In this document: one piece after another, positions 49,880 through 59,371 of the stretch
How the letters are laid out: each line of letters starts with the position of its first letter
Position numbering within the stretch: position 1 is the first letter of the stretch
NCBI GenBank assembly: GCA_024235895.1
Contig: JACKLM010000004.1
Coordinates: 664,053-728,052 of the forward strand
Direction of reading: 5' to 3'
Length of the DNA stretch: 64,000 bases
Source: Burkholderiaceae bacterium
GTDB taxonomy: Bacteria > Pseudomonadota > Gammaproteobacteria > Burkholderiales > Burkholderiaceae_C
Translations under genes and position numbers: made by a program
Notes under the pieces: generated by a model
What the model was told of the DNA's origin: nothing
Database searches by the model: none
The model's input: only the letters and a program-made list of their open reading frames with translations

Positions 49880-49937
49880 CGGACGGTACTCCGGGCAGCG
49901 CGCCGCGGGGCAAGCGCCGGGCAGCGGCCCCGTGCGC

Positions 49938-51011
<1,074 letters not shown>

Positions 51012-51055
51012 GGTGTTGTCGTGTGTCCGGTGTCCGGCCGCTCGGCGTCGGCGGG

Positions 51056-51907
51056 CTACTTCTCGCTGTCGACCAGGCCCTTGACGAACCACTTCTGCAT
51101 CAGCAGCACGACCAGCGCCGGCGGGATCATCGCCAGCACCGCGGTGGCCATGATGATGTTCCAGTCGTTGGCCGCGTCGCCGCCGCTGATCATGCGCTTG
51201 ATGCCCATGACGACCGGGTACATGTCCTCGCTCGTCGTCACCAGCAGCGGCCACAGGTACTGGTTCCAGCCGTAGATGAACTGGATCACGAACAGCGCCG
51301 CGATCGACGTGCGCGACAGCGGCAGCAGCACGTCCCAGAAGAACCGCATCGGCCCGGCGCCGTCCATGCGCGCCGCCTCCACCAGCTCGTCGGGCACGGT
51401 GAGGAAGAACTGGCGGAACAGGAAGGTGGCGGTCGCCGACGCGATCAGCGGCACCGTCAGCCCGGCGTAGCTGTTGAGCATGCCCAGGTCCGACACCACC
51501 TGGTAGGTCGGCCCGATGCGCACCTCCACCGGCAGCATCAGCGTCACGAAGATGGCCCAGAAGAAGAACATCCGGCCCGGGAAGCGGAAGTAGACGATCG
51601 CGAACGCCGACAGCAGCGAGATCGCGATCTTGCCCAGCGCGATCACCAGCGCCGTCACCAGGCTGACCGTCATCATGCGGCCGACCGGTGCCGTCGACGC
51701 CGCGCCGCCGCCGGTGCCGAGGATGGCGTCGCGGTAGTTTTCGACCAGGTGCGGCCCCGGCAGCATCGGCATCGGCACCTGCACGATGTCCTGCGCCGTG
51801 TGCGTGCTGGCGACGAAGGTGACGTACAGCGGGAAGGCGACGACGATCACCCCCAGCACCAGCACCAGGTGCGAGATCGCGGTGGCCAGCGGGCGGTTCT
51901 CGACCAT
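51056..51907 (-). CDS. ugpE: sn-glycerol-3-phosphate ABC transporter permease UgpE
   Basis: This 283-residue inner-membrane permease has about six helices and the EAA loop EAARMDGAGPMRFFWDVLLPLS near residue 190, which contacts UgpC. The N-terminal HLVLVLGVIVVAFPLYVTFVASTH helix and the C-terminal QKWFVKGLVDSEK are typical of UgpE. It starts 4 nt after ugpA and pairs with it in the membrane. Confidence 0.93.
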   Translation of the reverse strand: MVENRPLATAISHLVLVLGVIVVAFPLYVTFVASTHTAQDIVQVPMPMLPGPHLVENYRDAILGTGGGAASTAPVGRMMTVSLVTALVIALGKIAISLLSAFAIVYFRFPGRMFFFWAIFVTLMLPVEVRIGPTYQVVSDLGMLNSYAGLTVPLIASATATFLFRQFFLTVPDELVEAARMDGAGPMRFFWDVLLPLSRTSIAALFVIQFIYGWNQYLWPLLVTTSEDMYPVVMGIKRMISGGDAANDWNIIMATAVLAMIPPALVVLLMQKWFVKGLVDSEK

Positions 51908-51911
51908 GGCG

Positions 51912-52799
51912 TCAGTAGTTGACCTTCTTCTCGACGTAGCGGAACTGCACCACCGTCAGCACGATGACGATCGCCATCAGCACCACGCTCTGCGCCGCCG
52001 AGCCGCCCAGGTCCAGCGCCTTGAAGCCGTCGTAGTAGACCTTGTAGACCAGGATCGCGGTGTCCTTGCCCGGGCCGCCCTCGGTCGCGGCGTCGACGAT
52101 CGCAAAGGTGTCGAAGAACGCGTAGACGATGTTGATGACGAGCAGGAAGAAGGTCGTCGGCGACAGCAGCGGGAAGACGATCGTCCAGAAGCGCCGCCAC
52201 GGCCCGGCGCCGTCGATCGCCGCCGCCTCGATCAGGCTCCTCGGGATGCTCTGCAGCCCGGCGAGGAAGAACAGGAAGTTGTACGAGATCTGCTTCCAGA
52301 CCGCGGCCAGCACGATCAGCGTCATCGCCTGCCCGCTGTTCAGCAGGTGGTTCCACTCGATGCCCAGCCCGCGCAGCGCGTAGCTGACGATGCCGATCGA
52401 CGGTGCGAACATGAACAGCCACAGCACGCCGGCCACCGCCGGCGCCACCGCGTAGGGCCAGATCAGCAGCGTCTTGTAGACGCCCGCGCCGCGCAGCACG
52501 CGGTCGGCGAAGACCGCCAGCGCGAGCGACACCGCCAGCCCCAGCCCGGCGACCAGCACCGAGAACACCGCCGTCGTCCGGAACGACGCCAGGTAGCTGT
52601 CGTCGGCGAGCAGGCGGCGGAAGTTGTCCAGCCCCACCCACTCGACCGACAGCCCGAACGCGTCCTGCTGCTGCAGCGACTGCAGCAGCGCCTGGCCCGC
52701 GGGCCAGAAGAAGAACACCGCGATGACGGCCACCTGGGGTGCCAGCAGCACCCAGGGCAGCCACCAGCTGCGGAAGCGGACGCGCTTCTCGACCGCCAT
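51912..52799 (-). CDS. ugpA: sn-glycerol-3-phosphate ABC transporter permease UgpA
   Basis: This 295-residue permease has about six helices, beginning with WLPWVLLAPQVAVIAVFFFW. The EAA loop is EAAAIDGAGPWRRFWTIVFPLL near residue 205, and the C-terminus ends FRYVEKKVNY, as in known UgpA proteins. It follows ugpB by 9 nt and precedes ugpE by 4 nt, showing tight coupling in the ugpBAEC operon. Confidence 0.93.
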   Translation of the reverse strand: MAVEKRVRFRSWWLPWVLLAPQVAVIAVFFFWPAGQALLQSLQQQDAFGLSVEWVGLDNFRRLLADDSYLASFRTTAVFSVLVAGLGLAVSLALAVFADRVLRGAGVYKTLLIWPYAVAPAVAGVLWLFMFAPSIGIVSYALRGLGIEWNHLLNSGQAMTLIVLAAVWKQISYNFLFFLAGLQSIPRSLIEAAAIDGAGPWRRFWTIVFPLLSPTTFFLLVINIVYAFFDTFAIVDAATEGGPGKDTAILVYKVYYDGFKALDLGGSAAQSVVLMAIVIVLTVVQFRYVEKKVNY

Positions 52800-52808
52800 C
52801 GGCGGTCT

Positions 52809-54116
52809 TTACTTGTTCGCGGCCTGGAATCGTGCGAGCTGCTCGTTGCCGCGCCTGACGGCGTCGTCCAGCGCCTGCTTGGCGGTCTTCTTGCCGGCCC
52901 AGACCTGTTCCAGTTCCTCGTTGTTGATCGCGCGGATCTGCAGGAAGTTGCCCAGCCGCACGCCGCGCGACTTGTCGGTCGTCTTGCGGATCATCTGGTT
53001 GACCGCGGTGTCGGTGCCCGGGTTCTCTTTGTAGAAACCCGACTCCTCGGTCAGCTTGAACGACGCCATCGTGATCGGCAGGTAGCCGCTTCGCTTGTGG
53101 CTGGCGGACTGCACCTGGGGGTCGCTCAGGTAGTTGAAGAACGCCGCCACGCCCTTGTAGTCGGGTGCCGGCTTGCCCGCCATGACCCACAGCGAAGCGC
53201 CACCGATGATCGTGTTCTGCGGGGCGCCGGGCACGTCCGGATAGTGCGGCAGCGGCGCGATGCCGAACTCGAACTTGGCGTTCTTCTTGATGCTGCCGTA
53301 AGTCGACGAGCTGGCGGTGGCCATGGCGCACTCGCCCGAGTAGAACGACGCATCGGCCTTGTTGCCGCGGCCGCGGTAGTGGAACAGACCCTGCTGCGAC
53401 ATGTTGGCCAGGTTCTCGATGTGGCGCACGTGCAGCGGGCTGTTGAAGGCCAGCCTCGCATTGGTGCCGCCGAAGCCGTTGTTCTGCGTCGCGAACAGCG
53501 TGTTGTGCCAGGTCGAGAAGCTCTCGAGCTGGGTCCAGCTCTGCCAGCTGGTCGTGAACGGGCAGGCCACGCCGGAGGCCTTGAGCTTGGCCGCCATCCC
53601 CACCAGCTCGGGCCAGGTCTTGGGCGGGGTGTTCGGGTCCAGCCCCGCCTTGCGGAACAGGTCCTTGTTGTAGTTGAGCACCGTCGTCGAGCTGTTGAAC
53701 GGGTAGCTCAGCATCTGCCCGTTCGGCGCCGTGTAGTAGCCGACCACCGCCGGGATGTAGACCGACGGGTCGAACTTGTAGCCGGCGTCGGCCAGCACCT
53801 TGCCGACCGGCACGGTCGCGCCCTTGGCCGCCATCATCGTGACCGTGCCGACCTCGAACACCTGCAGGATGTGCGGCGCGTTGCCGGCGCGGAAGGCGGC
53901 GATCGATGCCGTCATCGACTCGTCGTAGCTGCCCTTGTAGGTGGGCACGACCTTCCAGTCCTTCTGGCTGGCGTTGAACCCGTTGGCGATGTCGACCACC
54001 CAGTCGTTCAGGCCCCCGGTCATCGAGTGCCACCACTGGATCTCCACCTGCGCGTGCGCAGGCAGGGCAAAGCCGGCGGCCAGCGCGGCCGCGGCGACGA
54101 AAGGTTTCAGCTTCAT
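52809..54116 (-). CDS. ugpB: sn-glycerol-3-phosphate-binding periplasmic protein
   Basis: UgpB captures glycerol-3-phosphate in the periplasm for the UgpAE permease. This 435-residue protein has a signal peptide cut after Ala22 (LPAHA). IQWWHSMTGGLNDWVVDIANGFN, PHILQVFEVGTVTMMA and FSTWHNTLFATQNNGFGG are hallmarks of UgpB among sugar-binding proteins. It is the first gene of the operon and starts 170 bp from the divergent oxidoreductase gene. A dyad operator candidate lies between them. Confidence 0.94.
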   Translation of the reverse strand: MKLKPFVAAAALAAGFALPAHAQVEIQWWHSMTGGLNDWVVDIANGFNASQKDWKVVPTYKGSYDESMTASIAAFRAGNAPHILQVFEVGTVTMMAAKGATVPVGKVLADAGYKFDPSVYIPAVVGYYTAPNGQMLSYPFNSSTTVLNYNKDLFRKAGLDPNTPPKTWPELVGMAAKLKASGVACPFTTSWQSWTQLESFSTWHNTLFATQNNGFGGTNARLAFNSPLHVRHIENLANMSQQGLFHYRGRGNKADASFYSGECAMATASSSTYGSIKKNAKFEFGIAPLPHYPDVPGAPQNTIIGGASLWVMAGKPAPDYKGVAAFFNYLSDPQVQSASHKRSGYLPITMASFKLTEESGFYKENPGTDTAVNQMIRKTTDKSRGVRLGNFLQIRAINNEELEQVWAGKKTAKQALDDAVRRGNEQLARFQAANK

Positions 54117-54180
54117 GACGTTTCCATGACGGTTCGGGCCCCGACATGGGGCCCGGGCCCGCCATCCTCGCGGTTGTTGA

Positions 54181-54200
54181 TGACAGCCGCGTTTCTGTCA
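54181..54200. promoter_or_regulatory. Inverted repeat in the ugpB / oxidoreductase gap
   Basis: TGACAG-N8-CTGTCA is a perfect 6-bp-armed dyad 65 bp upstream of ugpB and 87 bp upstream of the oxidoreductase. CTGTCA is also part of the Pho-box half-site CTGTCAT, but the halves here are inverted, not the direct repeats PhoB needs. It could be an operator acting on either promoter. Confidence 0.4.
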
Positions 54201-54286
54201 CGACCCCTGGGTCCGAGGCCATACGGACAAACCCCTCTCGCCCAGGGGGCGGAAATGCTGCACTGCGGTAGCATCCCTGGCTCACC

Positions 54287-57200
54287 ATGGACGCGCCGCA
54301 AGCCCTGTCGCCGCCGGATCCGCCCGGTGCCGCGGCCCCCCCGGTTCCCACGGCCCCGTCGGCGGCGGCCGCCGTGCCCGCCAACGCGCCGCACGACGGC
54401 GTGCGCCTGCGCGAGATCCCCTACAACTACACCTCGCTGTCGGACCGCGAGATCGTGCTGCGCCTGCTCGGCGCGCGCGCCTGGGAGCTGCTCGACCGCC
54501 TGCGCGCCGAGCGCCGCACCGGCCGCTCGGCGCGCATGCTCTACGAGGTGCTGGGCGACATCTGGGTCGTCCAGCGCAACCCCTACCTCGAGGACGACCT
54601 GCTGGCCAACCCCAGGCGGCGCCGGCTGCTCATCGACGCGCTGCACCACCGGCTGGCCGAGGTCGAGAAGCGCCGCACCCCGCAGGAGGACCCCGAGCGC
54701 GACGCCCTGGTCGGCGAGCTGCTCGTCGCCGCCTTCGACGCCGTGCAGCGCTTCGAGCAGCGCTTCGACGAGGTCGACGCGCTGCGCAAGCGCACGCGCC
54801 GCATGCTCGGCCGCGTCACGGCGCGCGACAACATCAAGTTCGACGGCCTCAGCCGCGTCTCGCACGTCACCGACGCCACCGACTGGCGGGTCGAGCTGCC
54901 CTTCGTCGTCCTCACCCCCGATACCGAGTCCGAGCTCGCCGCGCTCGTCAACGCCTGCATCGGCCTGGGGCTGACGATCGTCCCGCGCGGCGGCGGCACC
55001 GGCTACACCGGCGGCGCGGTGCCGCTGGCGTGGAAGAGCGCGGTCGTCAACACCGAGAAGCTCGAGGCCATGGGCGAGGTCGAGTGGGTCGACCTGCCCG
55101 GCGTGGCCGGCAAGGTCCCCACCGTCTGGACCGAGGCCGGCGTCGTCACCCAGCGCGTCGCCGACGCCGCCGAGCGCGCCGGCCATGTCTTCGCGGTCGA
55201 CCCGACCAGCGCCGAGGCGAGCTGCATCGGCGGCAACATCGCGATGAACGCCGGCGGCAAGAAAGCGGTGCTGTGGGGCACCGCGCTGGACAACCTCGCG
55301 AGCTGGAAGATGGTCACGCCCGACGCGCGCTGGCTCGAGGTCGTGCGGCTGGACCACAACCTGGGCAAGATCCACGACGCGCCGGTGGCGCGCTTCGAGC
55401 TGCGCCACTACGACGCCCGCGGCCGCAAGGTCGAGCGCACCGAGCTGCTCGAGATCCCCGGCAGCGTCTTCCGCAGGGAGGGCCTGGGCAAGGACGTCAC
55501 CGACAAGTTCCTCGCCGGCCTGCCCGGGGTGCAGAAGGAGGGCTGCGACGGCCTGATCACGAGCGCGCGCTGGGTCGTGCACCGCATGCCGCCGCAGGTG
55601 CGCACCGTGTGCCTGGAGTTCTTCGGCAACGCGCGCGACGCCGTGCCCAGCATCGTCGAGATCAAGGACCACATGTTCGCGCTGGCGCGCGCGGGGGGCG
55701 GGCACGCCCCCGGCGCCGTGGGTGCCACCGGGGGCGGCAGCGCCACCGATGCCGGCGATGCCGCGGCTGGCCCTGCCGACGAAGGCGCGCGCCGCGTCCC
55801 GGTCGTGCTCGCCGGGCTGGAGCACCTGGACCAGCGCTACCTGAAGGCGGTCGGCTACGCCACCAAGAGCCGCCGCGGCCGGCTGCCCACCATGGTGCTG
55901 ATCGGCGACATCGTCGGCGACGACGCCGATGCGGTGGCGCGCGCCACCAGCGAGGTCGTCCGCCTGGCCAACGCGCGCGGCGGCGAGGGCTTCGTCGCCG
56001 TCAGCGCCGACGCCCGCAAGACCTTCTGGCTCGACCGCAAGCGCACCGCCGCGATCGCGCGCCACACCAACGCGTTCAAGATCAACGAGGACGTCGTCAT
56101 CCCGCTGCCGCGCATGGGCGAGTACAGCGACGGCGTCGAGCGCATCAACGTCGAGCTCAGCCTGCGCAACAAGCTGCAGCTCGCCGACCGGCTGGTCGAG
56201 CTGTTCCGGCGCGACGCGCTGCCGCTGGGCAAGAGCGACGACGCCGGCGACATCCCCAGCGCCGAGCTGCTCGGCGACCGCGCCGGGCAGGCGCTGGCGC
56301 TGCTGCACGAGGTGCGCGCGCAGTGGCAGCACTGGCTGGACGCGCTCGACCAGCCGCAGCCCGATCAAGGCAGCGACACCGTCTTCGCGCTGCTGCAGGA
56401 CCACCGCTGGCGCGCGTCGTGGAAGACGCAGATCCTGCAGCCGCTGCAGACCGTCTTCGCCGGCGCCGCGTTCGAGCCGATCCTGGCCGAGTGCCGGCGT
56501 ATCCACCGCGAGGTGCTGCGCGGGCGCGTCTGGGTCGCGCTGCACATGCACGCCGGCGACGGCAACGTCCACACCAACATCCCCGTCAACAGCGACGACT
56601 ACGCGATGCTGCAGGCCGCGCACGAGGCGGTCGCGCGCATCATGGCGCTGGCGCGCCGCCTGGGCGGCGTCATCAGCGGCGAGCACGGCATCGGCATCAC
56701 CAAGCTCGAGTTCCTCGCCGACGACGAGATCGCCGCGTTCCAGGACTACAAGCGCCGCGTCGACCCCGAGGGCCGATTCAACAAGGGCAAGCTGCTGCGC
56801 GACCCGGCGCGCCCGCCGGCCACGGGCGGCGTGCCCGCGCCGCGCCCGGGCGACCGCCGGCACGCGTTCGACGACGCCTGGCCGGGCGACCTCAGCGCCG
56901 CCTACACGCCCAGCTTCGGCCTCATGGGGCACGAGTCGCTGATCCTGCAGCGCAGCGACATCGGCGCCATCGCCGACAGCGTCAAGGACTGCCTGCGCTG
57001 CGGCAAGTGCAAGCCTGCGTGCGCCACCCACGTGCCGCGCGCCAACCTGCTGTACAGCCCGCGCAACAAGATCCTCGCCACCTCGCTGCTGATCGAGGCC
57101 TTCCTGTACGAGGAGCAGACCCGCCGCGGCATCAGCCTGCGCCACTGGGAGGAGTTCGAGGACGTCGCCGACCACTGCACCGTCTGCCACAAGTGCCTGC

Positions 57201-58408
57201 CGCCTTGCCCGGTCGACATCGACTTCGGCGACGTCACGATGGCGATGCGCGACCTGCTGCGCAAGATGGGCAAGAAGAGCGCGCGGCCCGGCAATGTCGC
57301 GGCGATGGCCTTCCTCAACGCCAGCAGCCCGCGCACGATCGGCCTGATGCGCGGCGTGATGACGGGCGTGGCCTTCCCCGCGCAGCGCGCCGCCAACCGC
57401 GTGCTGGCCCCGCTGGCGCGGCGGCAGACCACGGCGCCGCGCGCCACCGTCGGCACCGCGCCGCTGCACGAGCAGGTCATCCACTTCGTCAACAAGAAGA
57501 TGCCCGGCGGCCTGCCCAAGAAGACCGCGCGCGCGCTGCTCGACATCGAGGACAAGGCCTACGTCCCCATCCTCCGCGACCCGGCGCGCACCCGCGTCGA
57601 CGCCGAGGCCGTCTTCTACTTCCCCGGCTGCGGCTCCGAGCGGCTGTTCAGCCAGGTCGGGCTGGCCACGCAGGCCATGCTGTGGCATGCGGGCGTGCAG
57701 ACCGTGCTGCCGCCGGGCTACGTCTGCTGCGGCTACCCGCAGCGCGGCAGCGGCCAGTTCGACCGCGCCGAGCAGATGATCACCGACAACCGGGTGCTGT
57801 TCCACCGTGTCGCCAACACGCTGAACTACCTCGACATCAAGACCGTCGTCGTCAGCTGCGGCACCTGCTACGACCAGCTGGAGGGCTACCGCTTCGAGGA
57901 GATCTTCCCCGGCAGCCGCATCGTCGACATCCACGAGTTCCTGCTGGAAAAGGGCATCACGCTGCCGCCCGACAAGGCCGGCGCCTACCTCTACCACGAA
58001 CCCTGCCACAACCCGATGAAGCAGCGCGACTCGGTCAGGACCGTCAAGGCGCTGGTCGGCGAGCGGGTGCTCAGGAGCGACCGCTGCTGCGGCGAGAGCG
58101 GCACCCTGGGCGTCACCCGGCCCGACATCGCCACCCAGGTGCGGTTCCGCAAGGAGCAGGAGATCCGCAAGGGCGAGGCCACGCTGCGCGCCGCCGGCGC
58201 CGTGCCGGAGGGCCAAGGCGTCAAGATCCTGACCAGCTGCCCGAGCTGCCTGCAAGGCCTGATGCGCTACCAGGACGACCTGGCCACCGGCCTGCTGGAG
58301 GCCGACTACATCGTCATCGAGATGGCGCGCCACATCCTGGGCGAGGACTGGCTGCAGGACTATGTCGCGCGCGCCAATGCGGGCGGGATCGAGCGGGTGC
58401 TTGTCTAG
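54287..58408 (+). CDS. FAD-binding oxidase fused to iron-sulfur and CCG domains (DUF3683 type)
   Basis: This 1373-residue protein combines several redox modules. A DUF3683 N-terminal domain covers about residues 40-180. An FAD-binding PCMH-type domain follows (IVPRGGGTGYTGGAVPLAW near 230), then the FAD-oxidase C-terminal domain to about 830. Two 4Fe-4S motifs are CLRCGKCKPAC near 903 and CTVCHKCLPPC near 964. Two CCG-type motifs are FPGCGSERLF near 1112 and HEPCHNP with CCGESG near 1265. Such proteins oxidise 2-hydroxyacids such as D-lactate or glycolate and pass electrons to quinones. A Gly/Ala-rich insert sits near residues 470-505. It diverges from ugpB. The substrate is not proven. Confidence 0.88.
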   Translation: MDAPQALSPPDPPGAAAPPVPTAPSAAAAVPANAPHDGVRLREIPYNYTSLSDREIVLRLLGARAWELLDRLRAERRTGRSARMLYEVLGDIWVVQRNPYLEDDLLANPRRRRLLIDALHHRLAEVEKRRTPQEDPERDALVGELLVAAFDAVQRFEQRFDEVDALRKRTRRMLGRVTARDNIKFDGLSRVSHVTDATDWRVELPFVVLTPDTESELAALVNACIGLGLTIVPRGGGTGYTGGAVPLAWKSAVVNTEKLEAMGEVEWVDLPGVAGKVPTVWTEAGVVTQRVADAAERAGHVFAVDPTSAEASCIGGNIAMNAGGKKAVLWGTALDNLASWKMVTPDARWLEVVRLDHNLGKIHDAPVARFELRHYDARGRKVERTELLEIPGSVFRREGLGKDVTDKFLAGLPGVQKEGCDGLITSARWVVHRMPPQVRTVCLEFFGNARDAVPSIVEIKDHMFALARAGGGHAPGAVGATGGGSATDAGDAAAGPADEGARRVPVVLAGLEHLDQRYLKAVGYATKSRRGRLPTMVLIGDIVGDDADAVARATSEVVRLANARGGEGFVAVSADARKTFWLDRKRTAAIARHTNAFKINEDVVIPLPRMGEYSDGVERINVELSLRNKLQLADRLVELFRRDALPLGKSDDAGDIPSAELLGDRAGQALALLHEVRAQWQHWLDALDQPQPDQGSDTVFALLQDHRWRASWKTQILQPLQTVFAGAAFEPILAECRRIHREVLRGRVWVALHMHAGDGNVHTNIPVNSDDYAMLQAAHEAVARIMALARRLGGVISGEHGIGITKLEFLADDEIAAFQDYKRRVDPEGRFNKGKLLRDPARPPATGGVPAPRPGDRRHAFDDAWPGDLSAAYTPSFGLMGHESLILQRSDIGAIADSVKDCLRCGKCKPACATHVPRANLLYSPRNKILATSLLIEAFLYEEQTRRGISLRHWEEFEDVADHCTVCHKCLPPCPVDIDFGDVTMAMRDLLRKMGKKSARPGNVAAMAFLNASSPRTIGLMRGVMTGVAFPAQRAANRVLAPLARRQTTAPRATVGTAPLHEQVIHFVNKKMPGGLPKKTARALLDIEDKAYVPILRDPARTRVDAEAVFYFPGCGSERLFSQVGLATQAMLWHAGVQTVLPPGYVCCGYPQRGSGQFDRAEQMITDNRVLFHRVANTLNYLDIKTVVVSCGTCYDQLEGYRFEEIFPGSRIVDIHEFLLEKGITLPPDKAGAYLYHEPCHNPMKQRDSVRTVKALVGERVLRSDRCCGESGTLGVTRPDIATQVRFRKEQEIRKGEATLRAAGAVPEGQGVKILTSCPSCLQGLMRYQDDLATGLLEADYIVIEMARHILGEDWLQDYVARANAGGIERVLV

Positions 58409-58424
58409 GGTGGGGCCTGACCCC
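58408..58424. repeat. Short hairpin at the oxidoreductase stop
   Basis: GTGGGG (58408-58413) and CCCCAC (58419-58424) flank CCTGA. The stem begins on the last base of the stop codon. No T run follows. The GGTGGGG(T/C)CTGA wording resembles the head of island repeat C at 48042, so it may be a member of a REP-like family. Confidence 0.4.
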
Positions 58425-58434
58425 ACGCATCGTG

Positions 58435-58450
58435 GCTGGCACGCTTCCTG
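58435..58450 (+). promoter_or_regulatory. Sigma-54 promoter for the second PEP-CTERM gene
   Basis: TGGCACG-N4-CTGCT has the GG and GC elements at correct spacing and only one mismatch to TGGCACG-N4-TTGCW. Transcription would begin near 58461, giving a leader of about 168 nt before the gene at 58629. It is the best sigma-54 match I found in the window. Confidence 0.7.
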
Positions 58451-58475
58451 CTGGCAAAGGGCCTGGATCGGCGTG

Positions 58476-58492
58476 TTTGTAAAGCGCGCCGA
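58476..58492. promoter_or_regulatory. 17-bp motif shared with the first PEP-CTERM promoter
   Basis: TGTAA-N6-CCGACA lies about 15 nt downstream of the expected sigma-54 start. The related site near the other PEP-CTERM gene is at 43913-43929. It may bind the same regulator or act in the mRNA leader. Confidence 0.4.
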
Positions 58493-58628
58493 CAGGTCCC
58501 GGCCCCGGGAACGGGCGACCCCTCGAACAGGGGGGTCGGGGCGGGCCCATCCGACGATAGACTCGCGCGAGAGTTCGGGGCCCCCGGCACCCGGCTCACC
58601 ACCAACACCGATCCAGAGAGGAACTGCG

Positions 58629-59117
58629 ATGAGGTACGAACCCAAGCTCAGGAATGCTGCGCTGGCAGCCGCGTTGGCCTTCGGGGCCTCTGGGGCCTTG
58701 GCGGTTGGCGGGGACCTTGGAACGCTCGACCACGGAGATACGAACTTCGTCAGTTCGCTCGTTTCGGGCACTTTCAGCGACACTTGGCTTTTCGATCTTA
58801 GTCAGCCCAGCACTGTCAGTTCGACAATTACCGCGTTTAGCTTCGGCGTAGTAAACATTACCGACTTCAAGGCATGGCTGGACGGAAACCCGCTTACACT
58901 GGTTGCGGCGGGTGGCGGGCAACAGCTGGCTGGCAGTGTCAACTTGGCTAATGGGAACGACTATCAATTAGTTATTTCCGGGACGGCGGCGTCAGGCGCT
59001 GCTTACACAGGCCTCGTTACGGTCACCCCCATCCCCGAACCCGGCACCTACACCATGCTCCTCGCCGGCCTGGGCGTCGTGGGCTTCATCGCCTTCCGCC
59101 GCCGGCAGGACGACTGA
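58629..59117 (+). CDS. PEP-CTERM sorting domain protein
   Basis: This 162-residue secreted protein has a signal peptide (to about GALA at residue 25) and a beta-rich domain with TFSDTWLFDLSQPSTVSSTI and NDYQLVISGTAASGAAYTG. It ends with PIPEPGTYTMLLAGLGVVGF, then FRRRQDD. The tail fits exosortase B sorting. A GAGGA site precedes the ATG. The middle of the gene (about 58770-59000) is clearly poorer in G+C than its neighbours, which suggests a transferred or fast-evolving domain. It has its own sigma-54 promoter and terminator and lies next to the eps-xrtB cluster. Confidence 0.92.
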   Translation: MRYEPKLRNAALAAALAFGASGALAVGGDLGTLDHGDTNFVSSLVSGTFSDTWLFDLSQPSTVSSTITAFSFGVVNITDFKAWLDGNPLTLVAAGGGQQLAGSVNLANGNDYQLVISGTAASGAAYTGLVTVTPIPEPGTYTMLLAGLGVVGFIAFRRRQDD

Positions 59118-59149
59118 CGCCAGCGCGCGCGCTGCGTCGCTGCATCCGG

Positions 59150-59181
59150 GAGGCGGTGTCCAGGCACCGCCTCTTTCGTTT
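59150..59181 (+). terminator. Intrinsic terminator of the PEP-CTERM gene
   Basis: GAGGCGGTG (59150-59158) pairs perfectly with CACCGCCTC (59165-59173) around a 6-nt loop and is followed by TTTCGTTT. It lies 33 bp after the stop codon and separates this gene from the eps operon. Confidence 0.8.
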
Positions 59182-59267
59182 GCGGCCTGCACGCCGACCG
59201 CCGGTGCGTGACGGAATCCCGCCGATCCCCCCCGGATCCGGGCCCCCCCAAGGGGGTGCCCAGGGCC

Positions 59268-59294
59268 TTGCCGTCACAGGCCCGGCATTACACT
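59268..59294 (+). promoter_or_regulatory. Possible promoter of the eps operon
   Basis: TTGCCG (59268-59273) and TACACT (59289-59294) are housekeeping-like boxes, but the 15-bp spacer is short. They lie 78 bp before epsD in a 190-bp gap otherwise without genes. I saw no sigma-54 site here. Confidence 0.3.
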
Positions 59295-59371
59295 CGTCAT
59301 GGTCTTGCGGGCAGGCGTGGGCTACGGCCCCGCGGCCCGCACGCCGGCCCCAACCGCACCGGACACCGTCG

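Noticed and set aside
54181..54200. Pho box upstream of ugpB
   Set aside because: CTGTCA halves are inverted, whereas PhoB sites are direct repeats at 11-bp spacing.
54113..58783. Very long open frame (over 1500 codons) antisense to the FAD/iron-sulfur oxidoreductase
   Set aside because: Its translation is an Arg/Ala/Val/Asp-rich shadow of a GC-rich gene with no recognisable domain, while the plus-strand product has complete redox motifs. GC-rich codon bias removes stops from the opposite strand.
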